DNA from: Betaproteobacteria bacterium Ga0077526
GTDB taxonomy: Bacteria; Pseudomonadota; Gammaproteobacteria; Burkholderiales; Ga0077523
Direction: 5' to 3'
DNA length: 64,000 bases
Assembly (NCBI GenBank): GCA_001464765.1
Contig: LNDV01000034.1
Span: 248,001 to 312,000 of the forward strand
This document shows, piece by piece, positions 7,208 to 15,635 of the stretch. The notes beneath the pieces are model-generated. The model saw only the letters and a list, made by a program, of their open reading frames with translations. It was not told the DNA's origin and searched no databases. A program made the translations under genes and the position numbers. Position 1 is the stretch's first letter; each line of letters starts with the position of its first letter.

Positions 7208-10200
7208 TCAGTACGACTCCCTTGAGAAGATAACGTCCTGGGAACGGTTATGCAGACCGAATACGGCGCGCGCCGTCGGATTCCGGTCGTAGGTGGACGC
7301 CCCCCAGTTGCCCTGGAGCCACGTCCTGGAAGCCGCCGTCGCGGCGGAGGACGCACCGCCGCTGCAAGTGTTTCCGCTCGCGCTGGCTCCCAGGTTGGGC
7401 GTCAGATCGACAGAGCCGGTGGTTGCCGGGCGGCTGAGGCGCAGGGTGCCGCGTCCTGAGGAGAACACAATGCCGTTACTTCCCGTAGGGCTTCCCGACG
7501 TGGTGCACGCCGCCAGCGGCGCCCTGTAGTTCGAGAATGCAATTTGGGTATTGGTGAGGCGCGTACAGCCGTCGAGGCTGTTGGTGGCGAAACCCACCCC
7601 GTTCCAGAACTCGGCGGTGAGCGGCACCGGCAGTTCCAGTTGGGGAGAGCCCAGGGCATTGCCGACCCGCAACCGCCCGAAGCGGACCCGGGTCGCCGCG
7701 GAAGCATTCAGGGCCCGCGCCGTGCAGGCAGTCGAGCAGGCGCCGGCCGTCGCTGCGTTCATGTCACGGCTCGTCATCACCGCGCCGTCGGCATCCGTGA
7801 CGGCAACCCCAAGGAGCAGAGAGTCGAATGGTCCGTCGGGCGAACTCGATCGGGAGAAGGTGGCGCCGGTGGCATTTACCGCGTACTGCCCGAGGGTCCA
7901 GGTCGCGGAGGGCAGTCCGGTCACCCGGGCGCCGAGGTCGGTGCCGGCATCGGCATTCTCGGCGGCAAGATTCACGGTCCCCACGTTGTAGACGGATGCG
8001 CGATAGTTGGTGGTGACCGCGTCGGCCAGGTTGCGTGCCTCGAGCGTGAAGCGCACGCCGAGCGCCGGCTCGCCCATGTAGGTGAAGCCACCGCTGGAAC
8101 AGGAAGGTGTGACTGCTGCGCCACTCGCCAGAGCAAAGTGGCTCGGGTGGAAGCGCCCCACGCGCGCCGTCTGGCCGGTTGTGGCATTCACGACGGTGCC
8201 GGTAAGCGTGACACCGCTCGTGTTGAGATAACTCGTGGCCGTCGCGGTGAGACTCACGCTGCCGACCTCGCTGTAGGTCAGGTTCGACACCGTGGCCGAG
8301 CCGCCCGAGAAACTCCCCGACGCAATGCTGGTGGTCCCGCCCAGCATGCCGAGCGTCCCGCCGCTGGGCGTGAACAGGCCGGCTGTGTTGGCAGGGGAAA
8401 GCGTCGTCGCCCAGGCGAATCGCGGGGCGAGACCGTTGTTCAGGACGTTCGCGCCGGAGTCGGGCGTGCCGTCGTTGTTCGCATCGTCTCCGGTGGCCCA
8501 CAGATACCCGCCTACCGTGGCGCTGAACGTGTCGCCCGCCGCCACGAAACGGCTGCCGCTGGTGGCCGTCCCCTCGGGGTTGGCCGTTGCGCCCTTCGCG
8601 ACCCCGGTGATCGCGATCGCGAACGGACGCACGGTGAGTGTCGGGGACGTGCCATCGATGTTCACCGCACCCGCGAAGGTACGCGAGTCGTCCCGAAGAC
8701 TCACCGTGTACTTGCCGACATCCGTGGTGGTGAGGTTGAAGGTCGCCACACCGGCGGTGAAGGTGAGCGCCACATTGTTGGAACCGGGCACGGCGGTGCC
8801 GAGGGCGCTGCCGGCGTTGATCGCCGGCGCGCTGGCCCCGGCCGGATGGCTGGCGTCGGTCGTGTACCAGGCCTTCAGGTTTCGAGCCCCGGTGTAGTTC
8901 GTCGCGATGAAGCAGTTGGGCGTGGGCAGAGACGTGTCGCGCCGGAACAGCGTCGCGGTCAGGGCGTGAGGCCGGGCGGCAACAGCCGTCGTGCTCAAGC
9001 TGTCGGTGGCCGTGATCACGAACGCGTTGTCGCGGAAGGCCACCGAACTCGACACGCCGTTGACCGTGCTGTTGGTGCTGTCCGTCGCGGTAATGGTCAG
9101 CGTATCGGCACTCTGATTCGTGAGCCGGAGCGTAACGCTGCCGAGATCACCGGCCCGGAACGTGTAGCTCGCGGCACCGTCGTTGGCGGTGCCGGTTTCC
9201 GTCACGGTACCGGAGGAAGGACCGGCAGACCACGACCCCCGTCCGGTGCTGGTCGTGAGGTTGACGGTCCCCGTATAGCTCGTCACCACGCTGCCGGTGG
9301 AATCCAGTGCGGAGATCGTCACGCTATGCGCGGCGCAAGTACTCGCCGTGGCCGAGGCTGTGACCGAGAAGCGGCTCGGCCCGCAACTGGCTGCCGCCCG
9401 CCGGGTGCCGTCGTAGTTGTTGCCCGCCGCCTGATTGGTGTAGATGCTGAGGACCTCGCTTGCGGTGAGCGCGCCGTTCCAGACCTGGAACTCATCCAAT
9501 GCACCGCGCCAGCCCTGCGCCAGGCTGGTATCCACGTAGTCGAAGGACGTGCCGAGGTAGGTGAGCGTACCGGCGCCCAGAGCGTGGTTTACGGAGTCCA
9601 CCGAGGAGCCGTCCACATACAGCGTGGTGCGCCCACCGCTCGCCACCACAGCGATATGGTGCCAGCCGTCTGATAGGGAGCCGAACCGATACGTGCCGTC
9701 GACGGTCGCACTGGTGGTGTACACGCCCCAGAGAAAGTTGTTCCGGTTGTCCAGGTACAGAACGTCGCCGCCGCCGTCGGTGGCAGCGAGCACGTGGTAC
9801 TGCGATCCGCTGTTGACGGAGAGCGGCCACTTGATCCAGGTGCTCACGCTCCAGGTGCTCTGGAGGCGCGTGGACACGCTCACCCATCGGTCGTACTTGT
9901 CGAAGCCGGCCGCGCGACTGACCTCGCCCGACGGCTCGCTGCTGACGCCGTTGCGCGGCGTCCCGTGCGCCGTTCCCACGCTGTCGCGCACCTCGTTGGC
10001 AGAGTCGGTGTAGGTGCATTCGTCGAATCGGTACTCGGCGGTCAGCGTGGCAGGCAAGGTGGCGCAAGTGGAGATCGTCCCAATGGCAGCCATGGTGGTT
10101 GTCGTGCTCGTGAATCGCAGATTTTTGCCGAACCTGACTTCGTCGCGCGCCATCACGGCGCCAGTGATGCGCGCGTCGTCCTCGATCCTGATCCTCCCGG

Positions 10201-10867
10201 TGCCCGACGTGTACAGCAATCCGTTGAAGATGAAACCGTCACCCGCTTCGAACGCCTGGTTCGGATAGAGGAATATGGCCAGATCGGAGGTGTTGCCCCC
10301 GGCGTTGAAGGAAAGATTGTTGCGAGGGTTGACGGATCCTCCGAGATAAATCTTCACCGGTCCCCCAGAGAGCGTGATCGTCGTGTTGTCGCTCAGACTC
10401 AGATTCTGGATGTAGTACACCCCGGTTCCCAATACGAACGAGGTGGAGTTCACGTTCATATTGCTGATGTAGTACGTTCCGCCGCCGCTGAAACGGAAGC
10501 CGGCAGTATTCACGCTGACCGAGGAGTAGGAACCGGGCGCTAAGGGAGAAGCGCTCGCGTTCACGGAACTGCTGATGGACGGGAAGCTGGCGGGGTCCAG
10601 CCGCGGCAGCGTCACTGCGGAGTTGGTGCGGGCGCCGGTGGTCCGCACGACGTTGCCGGACCCGGAGATGCTGCTCGAGTTCATCGTCGGTGACGTGTCG
10701 AACTGCAGCGACGAGCTCGACCCTCCGACGATCGGAAAGGTGCTGGGCACCGTTCCGCACGTCGACCCGGCGGTGACCTGGGCGTTCGCCGTGCCAGGAA
10801 GGAGGAATGCGAGCAGGGCCGCACGCAGCAGACCGATCGCGATCGCCCCAAGGCGTCTCAGGGACAT
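7208..10867 (-). CDS. mshQ: MSHA-associated surface protein MshQ
   Basis: A secreted protein of 1,219 residues. A signal peptide ends near residue 29 (LLPGTANA). A Ser/Gly-rich beta-repeat region follows, then a LamG/concanavalin-like domain from about residue 272 to 482 (AEYRFDECTYTDSANEV at its start), Ig-like repeats, and a C-terminal MshQ region with several Cys residues. It is the largest product of the locus and is thought to be displayed with the pilus and to affect adhesion. The ATG at 10867 overlaps the mshP stop by 10 bp; the longer open frame upstream is antisense-type shadow of mshP. It ends 57 bp before mshI. Confidence 0.88.
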   Translation of the reverse strand: MSLRRLGAIAIGLLRAALLAFLLPGTANAQVTAGSTCGTVPSTFPIVGGSSSSLQFDTSPTMNSSSISGSGNVVRTTGARTNSAVTLPRLDPASFPSISSSVNASASPLAPGSYSSVSVNTAGFRFSGGGTYYISNMNVNSTSFVLGTGVYYIQNLSLSDNTTITLSGGPVKIYLGGSVNPRNNLSFNAGGNTSDLAIFLYPNQAFEAGDGFIFNGLLYTSGTGRIRIEDDARITGAVMARDEVRFGKNLRFTSTTTTMAAIGTISTCATLPATLTAEYRFDECTYTDSANEVRDSVGTAHGTPRNGVSSEPSGEVSRAAGFDKYDRWVSVSTRLQSTWSVSTWIKWPLSVNSGSQYHVLAATDGGGDVLYLDNRNNFLWGVYTTSATVDGTYRFGSLSDGWHHIAVVASGGRTTLYVDGSSVDSVNHALGAGTLTYLGTSFDYVDTSLAQGWRGALDEFQVWNGALTASEVLSIYTNQAAGNNYDGTRRAAASCGPSRFSVTASATASTCAAHSVTISALDSTGSVVTSYTGTVNLTTSTGRGSWSAGPSSGTVTETGTANDGAASYTFRAGDLGSVTLRLTNQSADTLTITATDSTNSTVNGVSSSVAFRDNAFVITATDSLSTTAVAARPHALTATLFRRDTSLPTPNCFIATNYTGARNLKAWYTTDASHPAGASAPAINAGSALGTAVPGSNNVALTFTAGVATFNLTTTDVGKYTVSLRDDSRTFAGAVNIDGTSPTLTVRPFAIAITGVAKGATANPEGTATSGSRFVAAGDTFSATVGGYLWATGDDANNDGTPDSGANVLNNGLAPRFAWATTLSPANTAGLFTPSGGTLGMLGGTTSIASGSFSGGSATVSNLTYSEVGSVSLTATATSYLNTSGVTLTGTVVNATTGQTARVGRFHPSHFALASGAAVTPSCSSGGFTYMGEPALGVRFTLEARNLADAVTTNYRASVYNVGTVNLAAENADAGTDLGARVTGLPSATWTLGQYAVNATGATFSRSSSPDGPFDSLLLGVAVTDADGAVMTSRDMNAATAGACSTACTARALNASAATRVRFGRLRVGNALGSPQLELPVPLTAEFWNGVGFATNSLDGCTRLTNTQIAFSNYRAPLAACTTSGSPTGSNGIVFSSGRGTLRLSRPATTGSVDLTPNLGASASGNTCSGGASSAATAASRTWLQGNWGASTYDRNPTARAVFGLHNRSQDVIFSRESY

Positions 10868-11343
10868 GCGTACCTCGGCGCGCTGCCACCCGGGTCCGTG
10901 CAGCGCGACACCGTCGTCCGCACCTCCCGGCTGACCGGGAACGCGGCCCCTCCCCCGGAAACCGTGGACACCAGCGCGTAGACGGCCACCTGGCGGTTGG
11001 CTTCGGTGGTCGTGGTCCGCGTGCACGTCACGGTGGCTGAGAGGTTGTCGAAAGTGGCGCCGAGCGCGAGCGTCGTGCTCGCGAAGCAGGCAGGCGGCAC
11101 AGGCGGCGAGGCGGAAAGACCCGCATCGTTGCTGTCGCCGTCGAGCACCTGAAGCAGCGCCCACTCGATGCCGGCGCGTGCTCCCTGGTAGGCGCGCACG
11201 CCGCCCATGTCGAGCGCCTGGGCTGACTGATGCATGCCGGACACCGACATGGCGAACACGCCCAGCAGCGCGAGGATCACGAGCAGGAACAGGGCGGTCG
11301 CGATGGCGAAGCCGCCGCTGCGGTCACGGAATGTTCGGGACAT
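10858..11343 (-). CDS. mshP: MSHA biogenesis protein MshP
   Basis: A 161-residue pilin-like minor protein. Its N-terminus (MSRTFRDRSGGFAIATALFL) has a basic leader and a Gly-Phe junction followed by a hydrophobic helix, similar to a type IV prepilin but with Ala in place of the usual fifth-position Glu, as in MshP/PilX-type proteins. Four Cys residues in the C-terminal half may form disulfides. ATG 11343 lies inside the end of mshO (20 bp overlap). It is expected to be a minor pilin of the priming complex. Confidence 0.8.
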   Translation of the reverse strand: MSRTFRDRSGGFAIATALFLLVILALLGVFAMSVSGMHQSAQALDMGGVRAYQGARAGIEWALLQVLDGDSNDAGLSASPPVPPACFASTTLALGATFDNLSATVTCTRTTTTEANRQVAVYALVSTVSGGGAAFPVSREVRTTVSRCTDPGGSAPRYACP

Positions 11344-12136
11344 GGGCTTGCGCAAACAGGGTAGCCGTCTCGCTCTCCGCGGTGACGGCAAGTCGCAGCG
11401 ACACCGTGCCATAGCGCTGCAGCAGTTCATTGGCGTTGTAGGCGAAGCCGCAGTCGGTCACGCGGGACGCGAGCAGCGCGTTGCTGCCACCCGAAGGGGG
11501 TGTCGCCTGAGCTGCCGAGATTGTGTAGCCCCAGTAGCGACGGATCACCCCGGTGGCGAGGTCGCACTCGTACGTGACGGGCCCCTCCAACACGTGAAAG
11601 CGACGTCCCGGTGACTCGAAAGGAAACACCTTCGCCGCACTCAGTGTGATGGTGCTGCCGGCAACGGAACCGACCGTCGCCCGGTTGTTTCCGCTCGCCG
11701 CCCAGGCATCGGCTCCTGTGAACCCGCTGCCGAGATTGAAGACCACGACCTGATTGCCTGCCGTCACCGTCGGCATCGCCCCGATCACATCGAAGGTGCT
11801 GTCCCCGGACGCCGACGTGAAGTCGAGCGCATTGCCGGCGCCGGTGCTGTCGGTCTGCGACCGGTATCGGCCTCCGCCCGTCACCTGAAGAAACTCGAGG
11901 TAGCGCCCGGATGCGTCCACGCGAACACTGTTCGGCAGCGCGAGTCGCAAGTCGCGGACAAGTCGGCGCACCGCCACGTCGGCGATGTCGGACAGCTCGG
12001 CGCGGCGGGTCGTGTCGAGGTAGCCCTGAACGGGGGAACGCAGGAACAACGCGACGATCGCGAACAGCACGCCGACCACCGCGATGGAGACCACCGCCTC
12101 CACCAGCGTGAAGCCGAACTGGCGCGGACGGACCAT
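11324..12136 (-). CDS. mshO: Minor pilin MshO
   Basis: A prepilin of 270 residues with a short leader MVRPRQFG followed by FTLVEAVVSIAVVGVLFAIV, the prepilin peptidase site and hydrophobic helix with Glu5. The large globular part has DNA-free beta-strand character and a Cys pair (YECDLATG and TDCGFAYN). Homologous PilW/MshO proteins are minor pilins that sit at the pilus tip. ATG 12136 starts 12 bp after the mshD stop. Confidence 0.85.
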   Translation of the reverse strand: MVRPRQFGFTLVEAVVSIAVVGVLFAIVALFLRSPVQGYLDTTRRAELSDIADVAVRRLVRDLRLALPNSVRVDASGRYLEFLQVTGGGRYRSQTDSTGAGNALDFTSASGDSTFDVIGAMPTVTAGNQVVVFNLGSGFTGADAWAASGNNRATVGSVAGSTITLSAAKVFPFESPGRRFHVLEGPVTYECDLATGVIRRYWGYTISAAQATPPSGGSNALLASRVTDCGFAYNANELLQRYGTVSLRLAVTAESETATLFAQAHVPNIP

Positions 12137-12147
12137 CGGACCAGGCC

Positions 12148-12732
12148 TCACGGCAGCGCATTGGGTGCATAACGCACCCGATAGCCGTGGACAGTGACAG
12201 TCTCGCTGCCGGGCCCCGAAACCGTGACGGCGATGAGCACCACGTCGTCGGCACTCGCCACGCCGAGACCACCGCGCGTCACCGACACCGATGCGTTGTA
12301 GGACGCGAGGCCGGGCACCACGGCGCCGCTCAGATCGCGGATGCCGCTCATGGTGAAGCCGTGATAGTCGTTCACATTGTCGAAGGGTGCCGTCGTGCTG
12401 TATCGGCTCTCGCCCTGCGAGGTTTCCGGTCCCGGGCTCGCCATGCTCTCCGCCACCGTGCATCCCGCTGTGCTCGTGGCGGTCGCGGTCGCCGTGTCGT
12501 CCGGGTCGCAGAAGGTGAAGGGCATCAGACTCACTTCCTCGAGCAGGGCCTCGGCAATGGACAGCGCCTGCTTGCGGATCAGCGGATCGGCGCTCTTCGC
12601 CGAAGTCAGGTTGAGGACGCCCAGGATGCCGACGAGACCCACACTGATGATCACGATGAAGACGATCAGTTCGACCAGCGTCACACCCCGTTGACGGCCG
12701 GATCGCAGGCATTCCGGGACGCTCGCGTTCAC
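12148..12732 (-). CDS. mshD: Minor pilin MshD
   Basis: A 194-residue type IV prepilin. It starts at GTG 12732, which overlaps the mshC stop (GTGA, 12729-12732), with a 16-residue leader ending RQRG before VTLVELIVFIVIISVGLVG; Glu5 is present. The helix breaks into an alpha/beta globular domain with one Cys pair (TFCDPDD and AGCTVAE). It corresponds to MshD, a PilV-type minor pilin thought to prime pilus assembly with MshC, MshO and MshP. Confidence 0.85.
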   Translation of the reverse strand: MNASVPECLRSGRQRGVTLVELIVFIVIISVGLVGILGVLNLTSAKSADPLIRKQALSIAEALLEEVSLMPFTFCDPDDTATATATSTAGCTVAESMASPGPETSQGESRYSTTAPFDNVNDYHGFTMSGIRDLSGAVVPGLASYNASVSVTRGGLGVASADDVVLIAVTVSGPGSETVTVHGYRVRYAPNALP

Positions 12733-13256
12733 GGGTGGACATACCCCGTTTCCGCTTCGATGGTGAGCGAGCGCGTCAGTCCGCCGCCGGCGATCGAGAC
12801 GGTCGTCGCGCCGATGCTCGGTCTTCCGAGCGCATCGAACGTGAAGGTGGTGCCGCTGATGGTGATCGTCGAGGATCCGGAGACCGCGAGCGCCGAGCCG
12901 CGAGTCGGGTCGACGACATCTGCAGAACACGTCCCCCCTGTCACGAAGCACGCCGAAAGCCCGTTGGACGCAAACGTGACTCGGACGTCGGACCTCGCGG
13001 AAATGGCCGCCTTCTGCGCGTACCTCAGTGCCGAAGCCACCTGGTCTGCCGTGCCCTGCGCCGAGAAATCGTCCTGGCTGGCGAAGCGTGGCAGCGCAAC
13101 CACGGCGAGCGCACCGAGCACCATGATGACGACGATCAGCTCCGTCAGGGTGAAACCACGAGCGCGGGAAGGTCTGGTCGATCGGCAACGTCCACGCCGA
13201 TCGATCAGACCTTCCCGCGCGCGATCGCACGATTCGACATTCCGCCTGCGCGCCAT
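12729..13256 (-). CDS. mshC: Minor pilin MshC
   Basis: A GspH/FimT-type minor pilin of 175 residues. After an unusually long basic leader of 34 residues comes the prepilin site and helix (GFTLTELIVVIMVLGALAVV). No ATG, GTG or TTG lies in frame between 13256 and the cleavage site, so the long leader is hard to avoid. Almost all of the leader is encoded by a 59-bp inverted repeat (13162-13220). A Cys pair occurs in ACFVTGGTCSADVV. No good ribosome site precedes the ATG. The gene begins 41 bp after the mshA stop and is coupled to mshD by a GTGA overlap. Confidence 0.8.
   Translation of the reverse strand: MARRRNVESCDRAREGLIDRRGRCRSTRPSRARGFTLTELIVVIMVLGALAVVALPRFASQDDFSAQGTADQVASALRYAQKAAISARSDVRVTFASNGLSACFVTGGTCSADVVDPTRGSALAVSGSSTITISGTTFTFDALGRPSIGATTVSIAGGGLTRSLTIEAETGYVHP
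13162..13220. repeat. 24-bp inverted repeat inside the mshC leader
   Basis: The arms 13162-13185 and 13197-13220 are reverse complements with one mismatch (23 of 24), separated by an 11-base loop. The core reads GGAAGGTCTG. It lies 36-94 bases into mshC, between the start codon and the prepilin cleavage site, just downstream of the major pilin gene mshA. In mRNA it would be a very stable hairpin. Confidence 0.9.
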
Positions 13257-13297
13257 GTCGGGAAGGCGGGCGGCGCGGCGGCCGCCCGATCCGGTGG

Positions 13298-13708
13298 TCA
13301 GTTGGTGCAGACGACCGATGCGGTGGCGGTCGCCGTGCTGTCCTGCGAATCGGTCACGGTGCACGAGACCACGGCACCATCGCCGCCGGTGCTGCAGTTG
13401 CCCGTTCCGCTGACGGTGTAGCCGGCCGGCATGCTGCCACCCTGGAGGATGGAGCCGAGGATGGTGCCCGTGCAGACGTTGGTGGAGTTCATGCGCACCA
13501 CGCCGGTCCGGGCGGAGTTCACCTTGAAGGCGCCGTAGTTGATCGATGCGGCGGACGAGATCGCACCGGTCACGCCACGCGTGGCAGCCAGGCGGGCATC
13601 GGCACTGAGATCGATGAACCGCGGCAGCGCCACCGCGGCGAGGATCCCGAGAATGACGATGACCACGACGAGTTCGATGAGGGTGAAGCCCGATTGCCTG
13701 CTGTTCAT
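13298..13708 (-). CDS. mshA: Type IV prepilin, MSHA major pilin MshA-like
   Basis: A small prepilin of 136 residues: leader MNSRQSG, then [20 protein letters not shown], a classical class IV pilin helix with Glu5. Cys residues at [21 protein letters not shown] and the C-terminal VVCTN offer two disulfides. A GGAG ribosome site stands 6 bases before the ATG, the best in the pilin group, which fits high expression. By its place directly before mshC it is the likely major subunit MshA, though shorter than the Vibrio protein. Confidence 0.85.
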   Translation of the reverse strand: MNSRQSGFTLIELVVVIVILGILAAVALPRFIDLSADARLAATRGVTGAISSAASINYGAFKVNSARTGVVRMNSTNVCTGTILGSILQGGSMPAGYTVSGTGNCSTGGDGAVVSCTVTDSQDSTATATASVVCTN

Positions 13709-13769
13709 GGGATGACTCCGTTATGCCTGGAAAGTGAAGTGGGTGTCTCTGACGCGCGTCGAAGCCGGC

Positions 13770-14273
13770 TCAGCAGCCGGTGGTCACCGGCGGCGCCAGG
13801 ATGGGTGCCTGACCGCGTCCGGGCGGTTCCTGGTACGTCATCTGGCAGTTGATCGAGTCCACGGCGCCCTGCACCTGAATCACCAGCGGATTGCCGGCGA
13901 GGACTCTCACCTGATCGGTCTGGGGATTGATCTGCGCCGCCGTGACGATGCCCGCGCCGTCCGCGGTGGGATATCCGAATCGCATGGTGACTGCGAGTCC
14001 GTCCATGTTCACCGTGCCACCGTCCTGCGTGCAGGTGGGCGCCACCGACACGCCGGCCAGATCCACGCGGCAGGCCGCGGACGCCAGTGCCGAGGCGGAA
14101 CGGACAGCACCGTAGATGGCGTTCAGCTTCGCGGCCCGGCTCTGGCTCTGCATGTTGATGTACCGTGGCAGCGCAAAGGCAGCGAGGATCCCGATGATGG
14201 AGATCACCACCACGAGCTCGATGAGCGTGAATCCCGCCGAAGGCCTTCCGATCTGTTTCGTCGCACTGGTCAC
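13770..14273 (-). CDS. mshB: Type IV prepilin, MshB-like
   Basis: A second prepilin in the locus, with [20 protein letters not shown] as cleavage site and helix and three Cys in the body (ACRVDL, TCTQDG, NCQMTY) plus one at the C-terminus. Taken from GTG 14273 it has 167 residues and a 14-residue leader. Earlier candidates are GTG 14390, which overlaps the mshG stop (GTGA, 14387-14390), and ATG 14375, but these give a leader of 48-53 residues, too long for a prepilin. By position between mshG and mshA it corresponds to MshB. Confidence 0.78.
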   Translation of the reverse strand: MTSATKQIGRPSAGFTLIELVVVISIIGILAAFALPRYINMQSQSRAAKLNAIYGAVRSASALASAACRVDLAGVSVAPTCTQDGGTVNMDGLAVTMRFGYPTADGAGIVTAAQINPQTDQVRVLAGNPLVIQVQGAVDSINCQMTYQEPPGRGQAPILAPPVTTGC

Positions 14274-14386
14274 TGGTGACTCGTCCCGCACGTTTCCCTG
14301 GGGCAAATCGCCCCTTGCGAACCCAATTAGCGGCGGGTCGCCGAAGGGCTTGAGGGTTTTCGACCTGCGCAGCATGGGCGGACGCC

Positions 14387-15622
14387 TCACGAGCCCTTGT
14401 TGAAGGCGGCCTGGCCGAGGTCCCAGATGGGCAGGAACACGCCCAGCGCCAGGATCAGGACCAGCACACCGAGCCCCACGATCAGGATCGGCTCGATCTG
14501 CGACGACAGTGTCTTCAGCTCGTACTCCACTTCCCGCTGATACAGCTCCGCCACCTCTTCCATCATGTCGTCGAGGGACCCGGATTCCTCGCCGACGACG
14601 ATCATCTGCAGGGCGACGGGCGTGAAGACACCGGAGTGCACCGCGGTTCGCACCAGGCTTTCGCCCCGTTCCACGCCTTCACGCATCTTCTCGATCTTCG
14701 ATGCCATGTAAGTGTTGTCGACCGTCTGCGCGCTCAGCGAAAGCGCCTGCGTGATCGGGACGCCGCTGCGGAAGGCGAGCGAGAAGCTGCGGGAAAACCG
14801 GGCGATCGTCGCCTTGCGGATGATCTTTCCGGCGATCGGCACCCGCAGGCGGAAGCGGTCCCACCAGAGCCGCCCTGCTTCAGTGCGGATGTGACGCCGG
14901 AACAGGAAGAAGCCCCCGATGCCGCCCGCCAGCAGGTAGGGCCACGCCGCCACGGTGAAATCGGAGAAGGCGATCAGCGCGCGGGTGATGGGCGGGAGCT
15001 GCGCCCCGAAGCCCTTGTAGACCTTGGCGAATGCGGGGATGACAAACAGGTTGATCACCACGATGGCACCGGCCATCGCCATCACGACGAACGTGGGATA
15101 GCGCAGCGCCGACTTCACCTGCGTACGCATGAACTCCTGGAACTCCAGATGCCGGAACAGCCGCTGGAAGATCTCCTCGAGCCGGCCCGTGCTCTCGCCC
15201 ACGTAGATCATGGCGACGTAGAAGGGGTTGAACACGCCCTTCTGCCTTTGCATCGAAGCGGACAGATCGCGCCCACCATCGAGGCTCTCGCGAACGCCCT
15301 GAATCGCTGTCCGGAACGCCGGATTCGTGGAGGAGTCCTGGAGGCCGGAGAGCGCCCGCATGATGGGCACGCCCGCCTTCAGCAGCGCGAACATCTGGCG
15401 GCTGAACAGCATCAGTTCCGCCGCATCGACCTTCCTGCTCCGGAACCAGGACTGGCCCTCTCCCGTTTCCTCCCTTCCTGTCTCCGGCGCGGCCGAGATG
15501 TCGAGCGGCGTGATGCCCAGGGCCAGGAGCTGTCCGGCAATCGCGCTCGGATTCAGTCCGTCCAGACTGCCTTCGACGAGATCCCCGCCGGCATTGCGGC
15601 CCTTGTAGGCGAAATGAGGCAT
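14387..15622 (-). CDS. mshG: MSHA inner-membrane platform protein MshG (PilC/GspF family)
   Basis: A protein of 411 residues of the PilC/GspF family: two repeated cytoplasmic four-helix domains (MRALSGLQDSSTNPAF and GVPITQALSLSAQTVDN regions) separated by membrane helices near residues 190-240, and a last membrane helix at the C-terminus (LIVGLGVLVLILALGVFLP). It is the platform that couples the ATPase MshE to pilin extrusion. It starts 14 bp after mshE. The upstream part of the open frame beyond 15622 is a shadow. Confidence 0.92.
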   Translation of the reverse strand: MPHFAYKGRNAGGDLVEGSLDGLNPSAIAGQLLALGITPLDISAAPETGREETGEGQSWFRSRKVDAAELMLFSRQMFALLKAGVPIMRALSGLQDSSTNPAFRTAIQGVRESLDGGRDLSASMQRQKGVFNPFYVAMIYVGESTGRLEEIFQRLFRHLEFQEFMRTQVKSALRYPTFVVMAMAGAIVVINLFVIPAFAKVYKGFGAQLPPITRALIAFSDFTVAAWPYLLAGGIGGFFLFRRHIRTEAGRLWWDRFRLRVPIAGKIIRKATIARFSRSFSLAFRSGVPITQALSLSAQTVDNTYMASKIEKMREGVERGESLVRTAVHSGVFTPVALQMIVVGEESGSLDDMMEEVAELYQREVEYELKTLSSQIEPILIVGLGVLVLILALGVFLPIWDLGQAAFNKGS

Positions 15623-15635
15623 GGGTCGGCTGCGG

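Noticed and set aside
14274-14390. An N-terminal extension of the MshB-like pilin from GTG 14390 (GTGA overlap with mshG)
   Set aside because: The overlap is attractive, but the leader would be 53 residues before the prepilin site; GTG 14273 gives a normal 14-residue leader. Not fully excluded.
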